Assembly: GCA_963733915.1 (NCBI GenBank)
Contig: CAVTEP010000006.1
Location: forward strand, 1,054,001-1,118,000
Direction of reading: 5' to 3'
From: Sulfomarinibacter sp963733915
Lineage (GTDB): Bacteria > Acidobacteriota > Thermoanaerobaculia > Thermoanaerobaculales > Sulfomarinibacteraceae
DNA length: 64,000 bases
Below, one piece after another: positions 24,841 through 33,826 of this stretch; positions within the stretch are counted from its first letter, which is position 1; the number at the start of each line of letters is the position of its first letter. The notes under the pieces are model-generated. The model did not search any database. It saw nothing but the letters and a program-made list of their open reading frames with translations, and was not told the DNA's origin. Both the position numbers and the translations under genes were made by a program.

Positions 24841-26778
24841 TTAGGCGCCATACTTCTGGATGGCCGCATCCAGCTTTGGCAGCAGGAGATAGATAAAGAG
24901 AGCCGCCGCCGCCGCGAGACCGGCGAGGACCGCGAAAAACGCGACCGGGCTCATCAGGTGCTGGATGCCGCCGAAGAAACCGGAGAAGTTGTTGCCGAAG
25001 GCGGTGGCCAGGAACCAGCCGCCCATCGTCAGGCCGACCAGGCGCTTGGGCGACAGCTTGGTGACCAGCGACAGCCCCATCGGCGACAGACACAATTCTC
25101 CAACGGTAACGACGGCGTAGAAACTGATCAACCAGAGGGCCGACACCTTGACCGCGCCGCCATCGGAGAACAGCCCCGCCACCACCATGATCAGGAGCGA
25201 AGTCGTGGTCAGCACCAGACCGTAGAAAAGCTTGCGGGCGGTGCTCACGCCGCGTCCCCGGCTGACCAGGAATTGGAAGAACGCCACCACCAGCGGCGTG
25301 AATGCAACCACAAAGAGCGGGTTGAAGCTCTGGTAGAGCTCGGAGTTGGCGACTCTCACGAACTGCCCCGGCGGCAGGATCGTGGGTTCCTTGCCGAAAC
25401 GCTGGTAGTAGCCGTCGTAAATCTCATCATAGGTGTGGCGGTCAACGACGAAGAGCCCGACCTCCTCACCATCGACGGACCGCACGAATGCCACTTGTTT
25501 GACCGGCCGGGCGCTGTCCGGCACCTCGACCGTGATCTCGGGAGCGCCGTGGCTGTCGAAACCCTCGACGACCTTGACGACACCCTCGGGGTAAACTGCG
25601 GCCGCGCGGCGTTCGATCGCCGTCGCCTCCCCCGTCAGTTCGAGACCGACATCCACGGCATGTACAGTCGGATCTGCCGCGACGGCCGCCTGGACTGCGG
25701 CCTCGTCCATCCGCTGGACACCGAACATCCGGGCCACCCGCGCGTCGTCGACCACCAGCAGGCTTCGTGGATCGGGTCGCGGCGTGTCCTCGCGCGCGTT
25801 GAGGTAGTACTGGGGGAACGCCTCCTGCTGCATCGCCGCGGGCACCAGTTTGGCCTGGCGATCGGTGGAATCGCGCGCCCACTGGGTCATCGCGCTGCCG
25901 TTGAGGTGGAGGACCATGAAAAACGTCCCGCCCGCCACGTAAACCGGCAGCAGCGCCAACAGACCCGGCTTCTCGTCCTCGCGGGCAGTCAGGCCGAGGC
26001 GGACAAAGAAAATGATCACCGGGACCATGCCGGCGAGAAAGCCCGCCACCGCCGGCCGCACCGGGATCGACGCCGGCAGGTAGGCCTTGGCCAGGAAGTA
26101 GCCGAGGATGCCGACTCCGAAGGCCGGCACCAGGATGTTACGGATGATCATCCCAAAGCTGGTGTCGTCGGGGTCGCGCTCCGGTTTGCGATCGGCGCGT
26201 TCGAGCATCTTCCAGTTGAGCAGCAGAATGACGAGACCGGTGCAGATGCCAATACCGGCAGCCCGGAAGGTCCAAAGCCAGCCGAACTCGTTGCGCACGG
26301 ATGCCGCCAGCAAATTGGCGGCAAAAGCGCCGATGTTGATGCCCATATAAAAGATATTGAAGCCGGCGTCGCGCTTGACGTCGCCAGGCTGGTAGAGGTT
26401 GCCGACCATGACCGAGATGTTGGGTTTGAAGAAGCCGTTGCCGATGATCACCAGACCGAGGCCCATGGTGAAGGGACCAAAGCCCGGCGTGCTCATCAGG
26501 AAGAGACCTGCGGCCATCAGCCCTCCGCCCAAAAACACCGCCCTGCGATAGCCGAGAAAGCGGTCGGCGACCATCCCGCCGATAAACGGCGTGAAATAGA
26601 CAAAGGCCAGGTAAAGGCCGTAGATCTCGTTGCCCTCGGCCGCCGGCAACCCGAGGCCGCCGCGCTCGATATCCGTGGTGTAGAGCAACAATACGCCGAG
26701 CATCGTGTAAAACGCCAGCCGCTCCCACATCTCGATAAAGAACAGCGGGAAGAGTCCCTTCGGGTGTCCAAGCGCCAT
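24841..26778 (-). CDS. POT family proton-dependent peptide transporter
   Basis: The 645-residue membrane protein has the POT/PTR signatures MWERLAFYTMLGVLLLYTT (helix 1, with an ExxER-like element), GGMVADRFLGYRRAVFLGG and GNGFFKPNISVMVGNLYQ, then FNIFYMGINIGAFAANLLA. It should import di- and tripeptides with protons. It is longer than typical bacterial members because a largely hydrophilic segment of about 150 residues (roughly 300-455) lies between the membrane halves. The start at 26778 is chosen because AAGGAG lies six bases upstream; an earlier in-frame start at 26799 adds MISKETH. Together with the secreted DPP-IV peptidase it fits peptide use as nutrients. Confidence 0.93.
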   Translation of the reverse strand: MALGHPKGLFPLFFIEMWERLAFYTMLGVLLLYTTDIERGGLGLPAAEGNEIYGLYLAFVYFTPFIGGMVADRFLGYRRAVFLGGGLMAAGLFLMSTPGFGPFTMGLGLVIIGNGFFKPNISVMVGNLYQPGDVKRDAGFNIFYMGINIGAFAANLLAASVRNEFGWLWTFRAAGIGICTGLVILLLNWKMLERADRKPERDPDDTSFGMIIRNILVPAFGVGILGYFLAKAYLPASIPVRPAVAGFLAGMVPVIIFFVRLGLTAREDEKPGLLALLPVYVAGGTFFMVLHLNGSAMTQWARDSTDRQAKLVPAAMQQEAFPQYYLNAREDTPRPDPRSLLVVDDARVARMFGVQRMDEAAVQAAVAADPTVHAVDVGLELTGEATAIERRAAAVYPEGVVKVVEGFDSHGAPEITVEVPDSARPVKQVAFVRSVDGEEVGLFVVDRHTYDEIYDGYYQRFGKEPTILPPGQFVRVANSELYQSFNPLFVVAFTPLVVAFFQFLVSRGRGVSTARKLFYGLVLTTTSLLIMVVAGLFSDGGAVKVSALWLISFYAVVTVGELCLSPMGLSLVTKLSPKRLVGLTMGGWFLATAFGNNFSGFFGGIQHLMSPVAFFAVLAGLAAAAALFIYLLLPKLDAAIQKYGA

Positions 26779-26965
26779 GTGTGTCTCCTTGGAAATCAAA
26801 CTCGCTTCGTCACAAAACCACGTTGAAGCCCCGGAATCCTACCCCATCTCTCCGACGCCACCAAGCTACCCCTTCGAATTGCAGTGACACCGAAAGCGTG
26901 CCTCTGATTGACATTCGTGGCTTTGCGGCCCTTTCGATCACAATCCCTCGGACCGTCTCCTTCGG

Positions 26966-27352
26966 TCAACCGGCGTGGCCGCCGCTGTGATGAATCAGTC
27001 GCCACGCCGCGAGGCCCCATCCCGCGATCAGGGCTATTCCGCCAAACGGAGTGATCGCGCCGAGCCACCGGGTCCCCGTCAGGACCAGCAGGTAGAGGCT
27101 GCCCGAGAACACGAGAGTGCCGACGATCAACAGCTTCGCCGCCGGCGCCAATCGCCGCTCGGGCCAGCGGCCGATCGCCCACGCCAACGCGAGCAGTCCG
27201 AGCCCGTGGTACATCTGGTAGCGGACGCCGGTCTCGAAGGTCATCAAGAGCTCTGGATTCAGGTTCGCCTCGAGCGAATGGGCGCCAAAGGCACCGAAGA
27301 CCACACCCAAGCCAGCCAGGATCGACCCCGCCGCAAATACCCGTCGTTCCAT
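26966..27352 (-). CDS. DUF423 small membrane protein
   Basis: The 128-residue protein has four predicted membrane helices and the DUF423 (YgdD-like) pattern: VFGAFGAHSLEANL, FETGVRYQMYHGLGLLALAW, LFSGSLYLLVLTG and LGAITPFGGIALIAGWGLAA. The family's function is unknown. The ATG at 27352 is preceded by GAGGG at a suitable distance; upstream in-frame codons to 27379 are not needed. It stands alone between repeat-bearing gaps. I see no gene or clear signal in the gap 26779-26965. Confidence 0.85.
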   Translation of the reverse strand: MERRVFAAGSILAGLGVVFGAFGAHSLEANLNPELLMTFETGVRYQMYHGLGLLALAWAIGRWPERRLAPAAKLLIVGTLVFSGSLYLLVLTGTRWLGAITPFGGIALIAGWGLAAWRLIHHSGGHAG

Positions 27353-27469
27353 GTGCACCCTCGTCATTCCGGGATTCAAGCCACGCGGGTCACACCCGGC
27401 AGCCCGTCAAAGTGACTTATGAAAGGAGTATGCTGTGATGTCAATCGGAAGGCGAAGAAAAATGCCGGC

Positions 27470-27532
27470 TTGTGGGGGGAGGGGCGTGAATTCAAAACTG
27501 ACAATTGAGAATTGAGAACCGAGAATTGGGCC
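27470..27532. repeat. Intergenic word-repeat block (GAATTGAGAA words)
   Basis: A G-rich start (GTGGGGGGAGGGGCG) is followed by ACAATTGAGAATTGAGAACC words up to the KAS III stop codon (27534). The words match the second arm of the block at 12520-12683. Confidence 0.7.
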
Positions 27533-27533
27533 T

Positions 27534-28613
27534 TCAGACCCAGCGATACACGACCGAGTTGACATTCATGCCCGCGCCGACCGAGGCGAGAATCACGGTG
27601 TCGCCGGGATTGACCAGCTGCCCTTCCATCTCGCCGCGCGCCACCAAATCGACCAGGGTCGGCACTGTCGCGACCGATGAGTTGCCGAGCCAGGAGATCG
27701 ACATCGGCATGATCCCGGCCGGAATGTCGTCGACATCGTAAAGCTTGAACAGCCGTTTGAGGATGGCCTCGTCCATCTTGGCGTTGGCCTGGTGGAGAAA
27801 GACCTTGCGAACGTCGGCAAGATCGAGACCGGCTCGATCCAGGCTCTTTTTGACCACCCCGGGGACGTTGGTCAGGGCGTAGTTGTAGAGCTTTCGTCCG
27901 TACATCTTGAGGTAGAGCGTGTCGTCGCCGTTGCTGTGGTCAAAGGACTCACCCATCCACAGCAATCGGGCGTGATCAATGGTGTCCGAGCGTGCCGCGT
28001 GGGCCAGGACCCCGATTTTCTCGCCGGTCTCCCGGGCCTCGAACACCACGGCGCCGGCACCGTCGGAGTAGATCATGCTGTCGCGGTCGTGGGGGTCGGA
28101 GATCCTCGACAGCGTTTCGCCGCCGATCACAAGAGCCCGTTGCGCGTCCCCCGAGCGCAGGAAGTAGTCGGCCTGGATCACACCTTGCACCCAACCCGGG
28201 CAACCAAAGGGCAGATCGTAGGCGATACACTCTGGGTTTTCGATCTTCAAGTGCTGCTTGACGCGCGCCGCCAGGCTCGGGCAGAAGTCGCAACGGCGGT
28301 TGTCGGCCAGCACGTCGCCGAAGTTGTGGGCGAAGATGATGTAGTCGAGGCTCTCGGGGTCGATCCCGGCAGAATCGAGGGCCTTTTCAGACGCCAGAAG
28401 GCCGAGGTCGGAGGCCACCTGATCGTCCTCGGCCCAGCGTCGCTCAGAGATGTTTGTAATCTCTTGAAATTTTCCGACGGTTCTCTGGTTGTCGGCCGAG
28501 TCGATCGGCCGGTCGTAGTCCATGAAAAAACGGTGGGTCAGGAACTCGTCGTTGCTCACCCGCCTGGTCGGGATGTAGCTGCCGGTTCCGATGATCACAG
28601 TTCGCCAGGTCAC
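27534..28613 (-). CDS. Beta-ketoacyl-ACP synthase III (FabH/OleA-like)
   Basis: The 359-residue thiolase-fold enzyme has the KAS III triad: Cys138 in DLPFGCPGWVQG, His in VFLHQANAKM and Asn in SWLGNSSVATVPT. YSDGAGAVVFEA and the terminal GAGMNVNSVVYRW are also typical. KAS III enzymes condense an acyl-CoA with malonyl-ACP; related clades make hydrocarbons or secondary metabolites. It stands alone, without fab genes, so it may not be the housekeeping enzyme. The GTG at 28613 is chosen because GGAGG lies four bases upstream; an earlier in-frame start at 28649 would add 12 residues. Confidence 0.88.
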   Translation of the reverse strand: MTWRTVIIGTGSYIPTRRVSNDEFLTHRFFMDYDRPIDSADNQRTVGKFQEITNISERRWAEDDQVASDLGLLASEKALDSAGIDPESLDYIIFAHNFGDVLADNRRCDFCPSLAARVKQHLKIENPECIAYDLPFGCPGWVQGVIQADYFLRSGDAQRALVIGGETLSRISDPHDRDSMIYSDGAGAVVFEARETGEKIGVLAHAARSDTIDHARLLWMGESFDHSNGDDTLYLKMYGRKLYNYALTNVPGVVKKSLDRAGLDLADVRKVFLHQANAKMDEAILKRLFKLYDVDDIPAGIMPMSISWLGNSSVATVPTLVDLVARGEMEGQLVNPGDTVILASVGAGMNVNSVVYRWV

Positions 28614-28805
28614 GAATCCTCCGCCATGCTCCCTCTCTCCGCCACGCAATCGTGGTGTCGCAGATCGCTGAACAAGGCGAATAGGGTACAGGTTTCCGCT
28701 CAGAGGTCAACGCTATGCCGCTTCAACCGCCGCCCGCTATCGTCATTTCAACGATCATCACGGACGTGAATGTTGTTCCAACTTCCGACTGTGTGGGCCG
28801 CCACC

Positions 28806-28852
28806 CGACGTTCTAACGTTCTAACGTTTAAACGTTTTAACGTTCAAACGAT
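28806..28852. repeat. AACGTT word repeat between divergent genes
   Basis: TTCTAACGTTCTAACG and related AACGTT words fill 28808-28850, just before the start of the O-antigen-ligase-like gene. This is one of the few blocks placed at a gene's 5' end. Confidence 0.7.
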
Positions 28853-28858
28853 TCTGCG

Positions 28859-30619
28859 ATGATGCGTTACCATACGCCCGTGGCGCAAAAAAAGAACTCC
28901 ATCCATCCGCCGTCGAAGTGGTCCTTTCGGATTGCCGCGGCGGGTGTCTTCGTCGCCGAAATCGTCGTCCTGCCCGGGGCTGCGAGCCCGTTCCGGGCGC
29001 CAAAGGACTCGGTGATTCTCGCCGCTCTCTGCCTGGCCATCGGCTTTGCGACGGTCGCCGCCGCGCGGCGCGGTTCAGTCACCCTCCCCCGCGGCAGGCT
29101 CGCCGTCGTGCTTCTGGCCCTGCCGCTGCTGCAGGCGGTGTCGTCGTTGTGGAGCGCGAGCCCACTGCGGGCTCTCGAGTCGGCCCTGCTGTCGGCCATC
29201 TGGGTGGGCGGCATCCTGTGGTTGGCCACCCTCGGCGAATCGTCGCGGAGGCGGCTCGCCGTCGTCGCCGCGGCCGGGGTGGTCGTCTCCTCCCTGGTCA
29301 TGGTTCTTCAGGTCGCCGGGATCCCGGTCTTCACCTTCAGCTCGGCGTTCTCGGCCGGCCGGCTGAGCCTCACGGGACTCACAGGCAATCCATCCGATCT
29401 CGCGATGGCGGCGGTGTTGCTGTTGCCGTTGCTGTTCGCCGCCCACTCCGAATCAACCCGCCCGCGATTGATCGCATCGATGATCCTCATCCTGATGACG
29501 GCAACCGTGCTGACCCAGTCGTTGGCCGGAGTCGCGGCGCTGGTGGCCGTGTCCTTGGTGTGGCTGGTGCAGCAACGGTCGCGGAAGTTGTGGGTGGGCG
29601 CCGCAGTAGCCGGCGCCGCGCTCCTCGCTCTGACCGTCACGTCCGGGCTCGGGACGAGAATCGTGGCGGGCGTCGAGAGAGTCGAGCGGGGTGACTGGTA
29701 TCAGCTCCTGTCGGCGCGTGGCGACGGCTGGAGCGCCGCCGCCGAAATGATCGAAACACGACCGGTCTTGGGTGTCGGCGCCGCCAACTTCAGCCACCAG
29801 TACTACCCGAGCCATCTCGCCTGGCTCGACCGCCACGAGCGCAGCGGCGGGCGCAACGAGCTCGCCACCCACTTTTCCTGGGCCCATTGTGATCCTCTCC
29901 AACTCCAGGCCGAGCTCGGCATCGCCGGAACCCTGTGGCTTGTGGCTCTGCTATGGGCGATCGCGAGAACGCGGACCCGGGCGGGAGGGGTACTGCCCCT
30001 GGCGGTGGCGGCCCTCGCGCCATTTGTGTTGCTTCACTACCCAACCCACCTCGCGGTCGGTCTCATCCCGTGTGCGCTGATCGTCGGTGGGCTGGTCGCC
30101 ATCGATTCCGAAGCACGAGTAGTGGCGTGGCGGCGGGCGCGAGCGCCGATCGCGGTGGTCGTGATGTTCGCAACCATCGTCGGCGCCGGCTGGCAGCTGC
30201 GCCGGGTGGCGGCCGACCTCTGGATCGGAAGCCTCGAATACCAACTGAGCGCGGCTGATGGCGCGACCCCCGAGTTGCGGGGGCGCCGCGCCGCCGCAAT
30301 CGAGGCGTCGGCCCTTTCCCGCATCGACCGCCTACCGCTCGCGGCGCCAACGCTGTGGCGCACGGTCGGCCGCGCGCGTCTGCAGCGGGGCGATATCAGG
30401 GGCGCCGAGACCGCCTTCCGCACCGCCTACGCCGGCTGGCCGCACGAGGACGCCGAGTTCTATCTCGGGATCAGCCTCTTCGCCCAGGGTCGGAGGAACG
30501 AGGGGCTGCAGCACCTCGGACGCGTGTGTCGCACCAACCCGGCCCTCGTGACTCTGATCGCCGATCCCGACCTGCGCCGGCTGGTGGAGGACGTTCTGGC
30601 GGCCTACTCGTCGAGGTGA
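28859..30619 (+). CDS. O-antigen ligase/polymerase-like membrane protein with TPR-like tail
   Basis: The 586-residue protein has about 10-12 hydrophobic segments. The periplasmic loop has RGDGWSAAAEMIETRPVLGV and GAANFSHQYYPSHLAW, then a helix-rich WaaL/Wzy (Wzy_C) core (residues about 280-400). The C-terminal about 130 residues, after the last membrane segment, are helical with TPR-like pairs (LQRGDIRGAETAFRTAYAGW, DAEFYLGISLFAQGRRNEGL). The family ligates or polymerises surface glycans, or is involved in type IV pilin glycosylation. The ATG at 28859 or 28862 is possible; no strong ribosome site is visible, and the AACGTT repeat sits immediately upstream. Confidence 0.85.
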   Translation: MMRYHTPVAQKKNSIHPPSKWSFRIAAAGVFVAEIVVLPGAASPFRAPKDSVILAALCLAIGFATVAAARRGSVTLPRGRLAVVLLALPLLQAVSSLWSASPLRALESALLSAIWVGGILWLATLGESSRRRLAVVAAAGVVVSSLVMVLQVAGIPVFTFSSAFSAGRLSLTGLTGNPSDLAMAAVLLLPLLFAAHSESTRPRLIASMILILMTATVLTQSLAGVAALVAVSLVWLVQQRSRKLWVGAAVAGAALLALTVTSGLGTRIVAGVERVERGDWYQLLSARGDGWSAAAEMIETRPVLGVGAANFSHQYYPSHLAWLDRHERSGGRNELATHFSWAHCDPLQLQAELGIAGTLWLVALLWAIARTRTRAGGVLPLAVAALAPFVLLHYPTHLAVGLIPCALIVGGLVAIDSEARVVAWRRARAPIAVVVMFATIVGAGWQLRRVAADLWIGSLEYQLSAADGATPELRGRRAAAIEASALSRIDRLPLAAPTLWRTVGRARLQRGDIRGAETAFRTAYAGWPHEDAEFYLGISLFAQGRRNEGLQHLGRVCRTNPALVTLIADPDLRRLVEDVLAAYSSR

Positions 30620-30644
30620 TCGGGGGGCTTGGGCCTTGCTCAGT

Positions 30645-30760
30645 CTTGAAGAGGGGAAAAGGGGCCCCGGCCCCTCTGCGCCTCTGCACCTCTGCACCTG
30701 TTCACCCTTCCAACAAAGGGTGCGTGGAAATCCGAAATGGGCAGGCGGGCGGGTGGCACC
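30645..30760. repeat. Intergenic word-repeat block (GGGGAAAAGG / CCTCTGCACC)
   Basis: GAAGAGGGGAAAAGGGG (30648-30664) faces CCCCTCTGCGCCTCTGCACC (30670-30690), a near reverse complement. GCAGGCGGGCGGGTGG and other G-rich tracts follow (30738-30800), filling the convergent gap between the O-antigen-ligase-like gene and the secreted protein gene. Confidence 0.65.
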
Positions 30761-30869
30761 GCCAAAAGCGAGGCCCCCCGGTCGCGAAGGGGGGGTTCGC
30801 CGGGGGGCCTGCGGAAGGAAGGAGGAGCTTCCGCGCTCAATTCTGGATATGCCGAGTTCCGGTCTCTGG

Positions 30870-31709
30870 TTACCGAGTTTTGGCCGCAATCCGATTTCTC
30901 TCGCAACGATCCTGGCTGACGTAGTCACCCGGCCACTCGTATCGGCAGTCGTTGCGGATAACGTTGAATATCGAAGACTCGAGCCCCGCGCTCGCGGCGA
31001 AGCGGAGATTCATCGCATCGAGCGCCGCCTGCTGTGAGGAGACACAACCGTCGAACTCCGCCCCGGAACCGTCGCCGGAGCGGGCGCGGCACAGGGTATC
31101 GATGGCACGGGCGGCGTCGATGGGGTTGATCGGCGGCGCCGCCGACTCGGCAACCTCGGCCCTCGCCAATGCCCTCATCGACGTTTTTGCCGCCTCGAGC
31201 GCGCTCATGCCCTCGGCTAGCCGCGTCTTCGCTTCTGAAAACACCGGACGGTCGTTGGCGATCGCATCGCGCAGGATCTGAAGCCCGGCCATCGCCGCGT
31301 CGGCGCCATCCTCGGCTTGCTGGAGGACCTCTGCGAAGCGACTGTCCGGAAAGACACGTTGCAGGTCGCCCCGTGCCTCGTCGAGCCGTCGCCCCGCGTC
31401 GCCCACCCGCTCCCGCCATGCATCGGTGTAGAAGTTCGAGCCGTCGCGGGTTTCCCCCATCAGGTTGAGAAGGTCGCCGGCGGCGTCGATACATTCCTGG
31501 GAGGCTTCGACGAGCTCGTCGGGACCCGCGTCGCCGCTCGGAGTGCGGCGCGATCGCCCGACCGTGCTGCTGTCGATGACCACCGACTCGCCCTCGGGCC
31601 GCTTGAGCTTGATCGAGCCCGCAACGTCGCCCAGGCTCTGCTGGGCCGCCACCGGCGCCGCCAACAGCAACACAACCAGCGCGCCGATCGTCCTCGATAT
31701 CCACTTCAT
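30870..31709 (-). CDS. Secreted protein of unknown function
   Basis: The 279-residue product begins with a clear signal peptide (MKWISRTIGALVVLLLAAPV, cleavage after AAQ). The mature part is helical and Ala/Asp/Glu-rich, with five cysteines (QECIDAAG, DTLCRARSG, DGCVSSQ, NDCRYEWPG, QDRCERN). I do not recognise the family. The motif GDLLNLMGETRDGS and the four C-terminal cysteines could form disulfides in the periplasm. AGGAGG lies seven bases before the ATG at 31709. The reductive-dehalogenase-like gene lies 31 bases upstream on the same strand, so they may share a transcript. Confidence 0.75.
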   Translation of the reverse strand: MKWISRTIGALVVLLLAAPVAAQQSLGDVAGSIKLKRPEGESVVIDSSTVGRSRRTPSGDAGPDELVEASQECIDAAGDLLNLMGETRDGSNFYTDAWRERVGDAGRRLDEARGDLQRVFPDSRFAEVLQQAEDGADAAMAGLQILRDAIANDRPVFSEAKTRLAEGMSALEAAKTSMRALARAEVAESAAPPINPIDAARAIDTLCRARSGDGSGAEFDGCVSSQQAALDAMNLRFAASAGLESSIFNVIRNDCRYEWPGDYVSQDRCERNRIAAKTR

Positions 31710-31740
31710 GGCCGCCTCCTGTCGTTCTCTGGACCAGAAA

Positions 31741-33087
31741 TTACAGCTCCATGGTATCAACAGAGGGGACCTTCTTCCCATAAAAGACATCATCGAGCCA
31801 GAGCATGGCCCGCCGGGCGGCCGCCGACCGGCGGATCGCCGTCCGCACGAGATTGTGGGCGGCGTTGTCGGGGTGCGAGTAGGGACAGACGCGCACGCAG
31901 GTCGCACAATCGGTGCCGACGAGGTTCCAGTAGCGGAAGCAGGACTCGGAATCGATCACCCAGCGCAGACCGTCATCCACCGGTTTCCGCTCGCCATGAG
32001 GGATCGCGGCCACCGGGCAGTTGACGGCGCACTTGCGGCAGGCGGTGCAGAAGTCGATGACGGACGCATCATCGCCTGGCGGATCGGCCGCCAACGGCAT
32101 ATCGGTAGTCACCACACCGAGCCGCACCCGCGGGCCCGTACTGGGAGTCATCAACAGACCCATCCGCCCGATCTCCCCGAGGCCCGCATCGCGCGCCACC
32201 AGGGGCGCGATGACGCGGTAGTTGCCGTCGATATGGGCGCGGGCCGGATAACCGAGGCGGCGGATCCAGCTCGCGAGGATGAGCGCGATCTTCGCACCCT
32301 CGACGTATTGGCGGGCCGACTCCTCCACCACCGGCGCCGCCGGCGCGTGGGAGATTCGACGGTGATCCATCTCGACCGAGAACGCCAGCGCCCAGCGGTG
32401 ATCGAGCTCGACGGGTTCGCCCCAAATCCCTGTTCCTCGACCGACGTGCGTATAGACGTGGTAGGGGCGAAGCTCGGTAATCCCCACCTCGCGCGCACCG
32501 TACGAGCGGGCGAGGAGCTTGAGCTCCGTGCTCCACTGCTCCGGCGTGCGCTCCTGCCGGTGCGCCGCAACCTCGCCGTCGATGTGGTCCCGAAGCGCTT
32601 CCGTAAGATCGAAGCATGCCTCGGCCGCGGCAAAGGCGAGCGGTTCGGCGAGCTCCGCGTCGGCGGACAGAAGACCCGGGAGTGACCGGGTGAGGTCGTC
32701 GCCGGCCCGGTTCTCCGGCCTCATCGCGTAGTAGGCCTCGAACTCGGGACTCTCGGCGACCAGCCGGCCGCGCGCAAACATGATGTCGCGTTCGTCGACC
32801 CTGCGCCGCGGACGCCCGCCGAGAGGCGGTGCGCCGCCGATCGGCGCGACGTACGCGACGATCACAATCAGCAAAAGACAGATAACTACCGTGGCGCCGA
32901 TCAGAGGGATCGGCGGTGGGAGAGCTGCTGCCATCAGTGGCGGGACCGAAAACAGGATGGCCGCGAGAAACGCGATTCTCGTCGCCCGCCGCTCACCCTC
33001 CCGGACCGACACGACGCCAAACGCGACGAAACCGATCAGGGCGAGAGCACCGGTCAGGAACAGGACCAACGAGGCGGCCGTCTCCAC
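31741..33087 (-). CDS. Membrane-anchored reductive-dehalogenase-like iron-sulfur protein
   Basis: The 448-residue protein starts with about three membrane helices (roughly residues 5-27, 34-56 and 60-82). It then has a cobalamin-type reductase domain with two [4Fe-4S] sites: CTACRKCAVNCP (near 346-357) and CFRYWNLVGTDCATCVRVCP (near 384-404). LGEIGRMGLLMTPSTGPRVR and YSHPDN support the RdhA/QueG-like fold. Respiratory RdhA enzymes normally have a Tat signal and a separate RdhB anchor; here there is no twin-arginine motif and the anchor is fused. No rdhB-like gene is nearby. It might reduce halogenated organics or another substrate with corrinoid; that is inference. The start is GTG at 33087; no strong ribosome site is seen. 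Confidence 0.8.
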   Translation of the reverse strand: METAASLVLFLTGALALIGFVAFGVVSVREGERRATRIAFLAAILFSVPPLMAAALPPPIPLIGATVVICLLLIVIVAYVAPIGGAPPLGGRPRRRVDERDIMFARGRLVAESPEFEAYYAMRPENRAGDDLTRSLPGLLSADAELAEPLAFAAAEACFDLTEALRDHIDGEVAAHRQERTPEQWSTELKLLARSYGAREVGITELRPYHVYTHVGRGTGIWGEPVELDHRWALAFSVEMDHRRISHAPAAPVVEESARQYVEGAKIALILASWIRRLGYPARAHIDGNYRVIAPLVARDAGLGEIGRMGLLMTPSTGPRVRLGVVTTDMPLAADPPGDDASVIDFCTACRKCAVNCPVAAIPHGERKPVDDGLRWVIDSESCFRYWNLVGTDCATCVRVCPYSHPDNAAHNLVRTAIRRSAAARRAMLWLDDVFYGKKVPSVDTMEL

Positions 33088-33115
33088 CTGCCCACCCTAG
33101 CAGACCCGCCCACAA

Positions 33116-33245
33116 ATCGTTCAAACGTTAGAACGTTACAACGTTACAACGTTCAGCCAGCCGTCCTTGGGGAGGCAGAGGGGAAAAGGAGAAAAGGAGA
33201 AAAGGAGAAAAGCGGATCCGCCCTCCACCCCTTCTCTCATCTGCC
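33116..33245. repeat. Intergenic word-repeat block (AACGTT and AAAAGGAG words)
   Basis: AACGTT words (33118-33154) are followed by GGGGAAAAGGAGAAAAGGAG (33180-33212) and then CCTCCACCCCTTCTCTC (33222-33238), whose words oppose the purine tract. The block lies between the small Cys protein and the RdhA-like gene. Confidence 0.7.
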
Positions 33246-33324
33246 CATCAATTGTGGGTGGTCGAGGTTCAGTTTTGACGTTCCACGGTTTTCCCGGAAC
33301 GACGACCAACCATCATCGCCCGAA

Positions 33325-33555
33325 TCAAGCCGGAACTCTTTCCGCGAGGCCCAGCTGAACTGGTTGGTAACGGATGCCGTTGTCGCCCGGGAACGGCGTC
33401 GTGTGGTCGTGCTCGTTGAACAGGATCTCCACCGGTATTCCCGTCGGATAGGCCTTGCATTTGGTGCCGTCCGGACTGCGGTGGGAGCAGAAGGTGCACT
33501 GGCTGACCATCAGGTCTCCGGGGTTGCCGACGATCTTGAATTTCACTGGCGCCAT
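33325..33555 (-). CDS. Small conserved-looking Cys protein
   Basis: The 76-residue product (MAPVKFKIVGNPGDLMVSQC, then CTFCSHRSPDGTKC) has three cysteines in a CxxC-x9-C arrangement and NEHDHTTPFPGDNGIRYQP. It looks like a folded small protein, possibly metal-binding, but I do not recognise the family. GAGGCAG lies before the ATG at 33555. A CRP/FNR-like palindrome lies about 160 bases upstream. Confidence 0.65.
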   Translation of the reverse strand: MAPVKFKIVGNPGDLMVSQCTFCSHRSPDGTKCKAYPTGIPVEILFNEHDHTTPFPGDNGIRYQPVQLGLAERVPA

Positions 33556-33712
33556 CTGCCTCTCCTCGTTCCCGGCGGCTGCAAAGCGGGTTTCGGGGCC
33601 GGTCTCGTGTGCTCACTGAGACTCAAAGGCAAGTTCGGTGCCAATTTTCGCAGAGGTCCGGGTCACGAATCGAGGACATTGTGGTGTTTCAAATCAAAAC
33701 AGAGGCGTCAGG

Positions 33713-33726
33713 GTGATACACATCAC
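33713..33726. promoter_or_regulatory. Candidate CRP/FNR-family operator
   Basis: GTGAT-ACAC-ATCAC is a perfect inverted repeat with the spacing used by CRP/FNR/Dnr regulators (TTGAT-N4-ATCAA is the FNR consensus). It lies in the gap (33556-33955) upstream of the 76-residue Cys protein on the minus strand. No further gene is seen in this gap; apart from this site it contains a single AACGTT word (about 33735) and an EcoRI-like repeat. Confidence 0.3.
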
Positions 33727-33782
33727 ATTTCCAATGTTGGAACGTTAGGCTCTTCCGGAATTCTGTGGGGTGGCAAACCACC

Positions 33783-33826
33783 GGTTTTGAATTCGGAATT
33801 CGAAATTCGGAATTCGGAATTTTCCC
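33783..33826. repeat. GAATTCGG word repeat
   Basis: Four GAATTCGG/GAAATTCGG words (33783-33820) are followed by a C-rich tract (CCCCCACCCCCTCC). The words match those in the blocks at 12523 and 17800. Confidence 0.7.
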
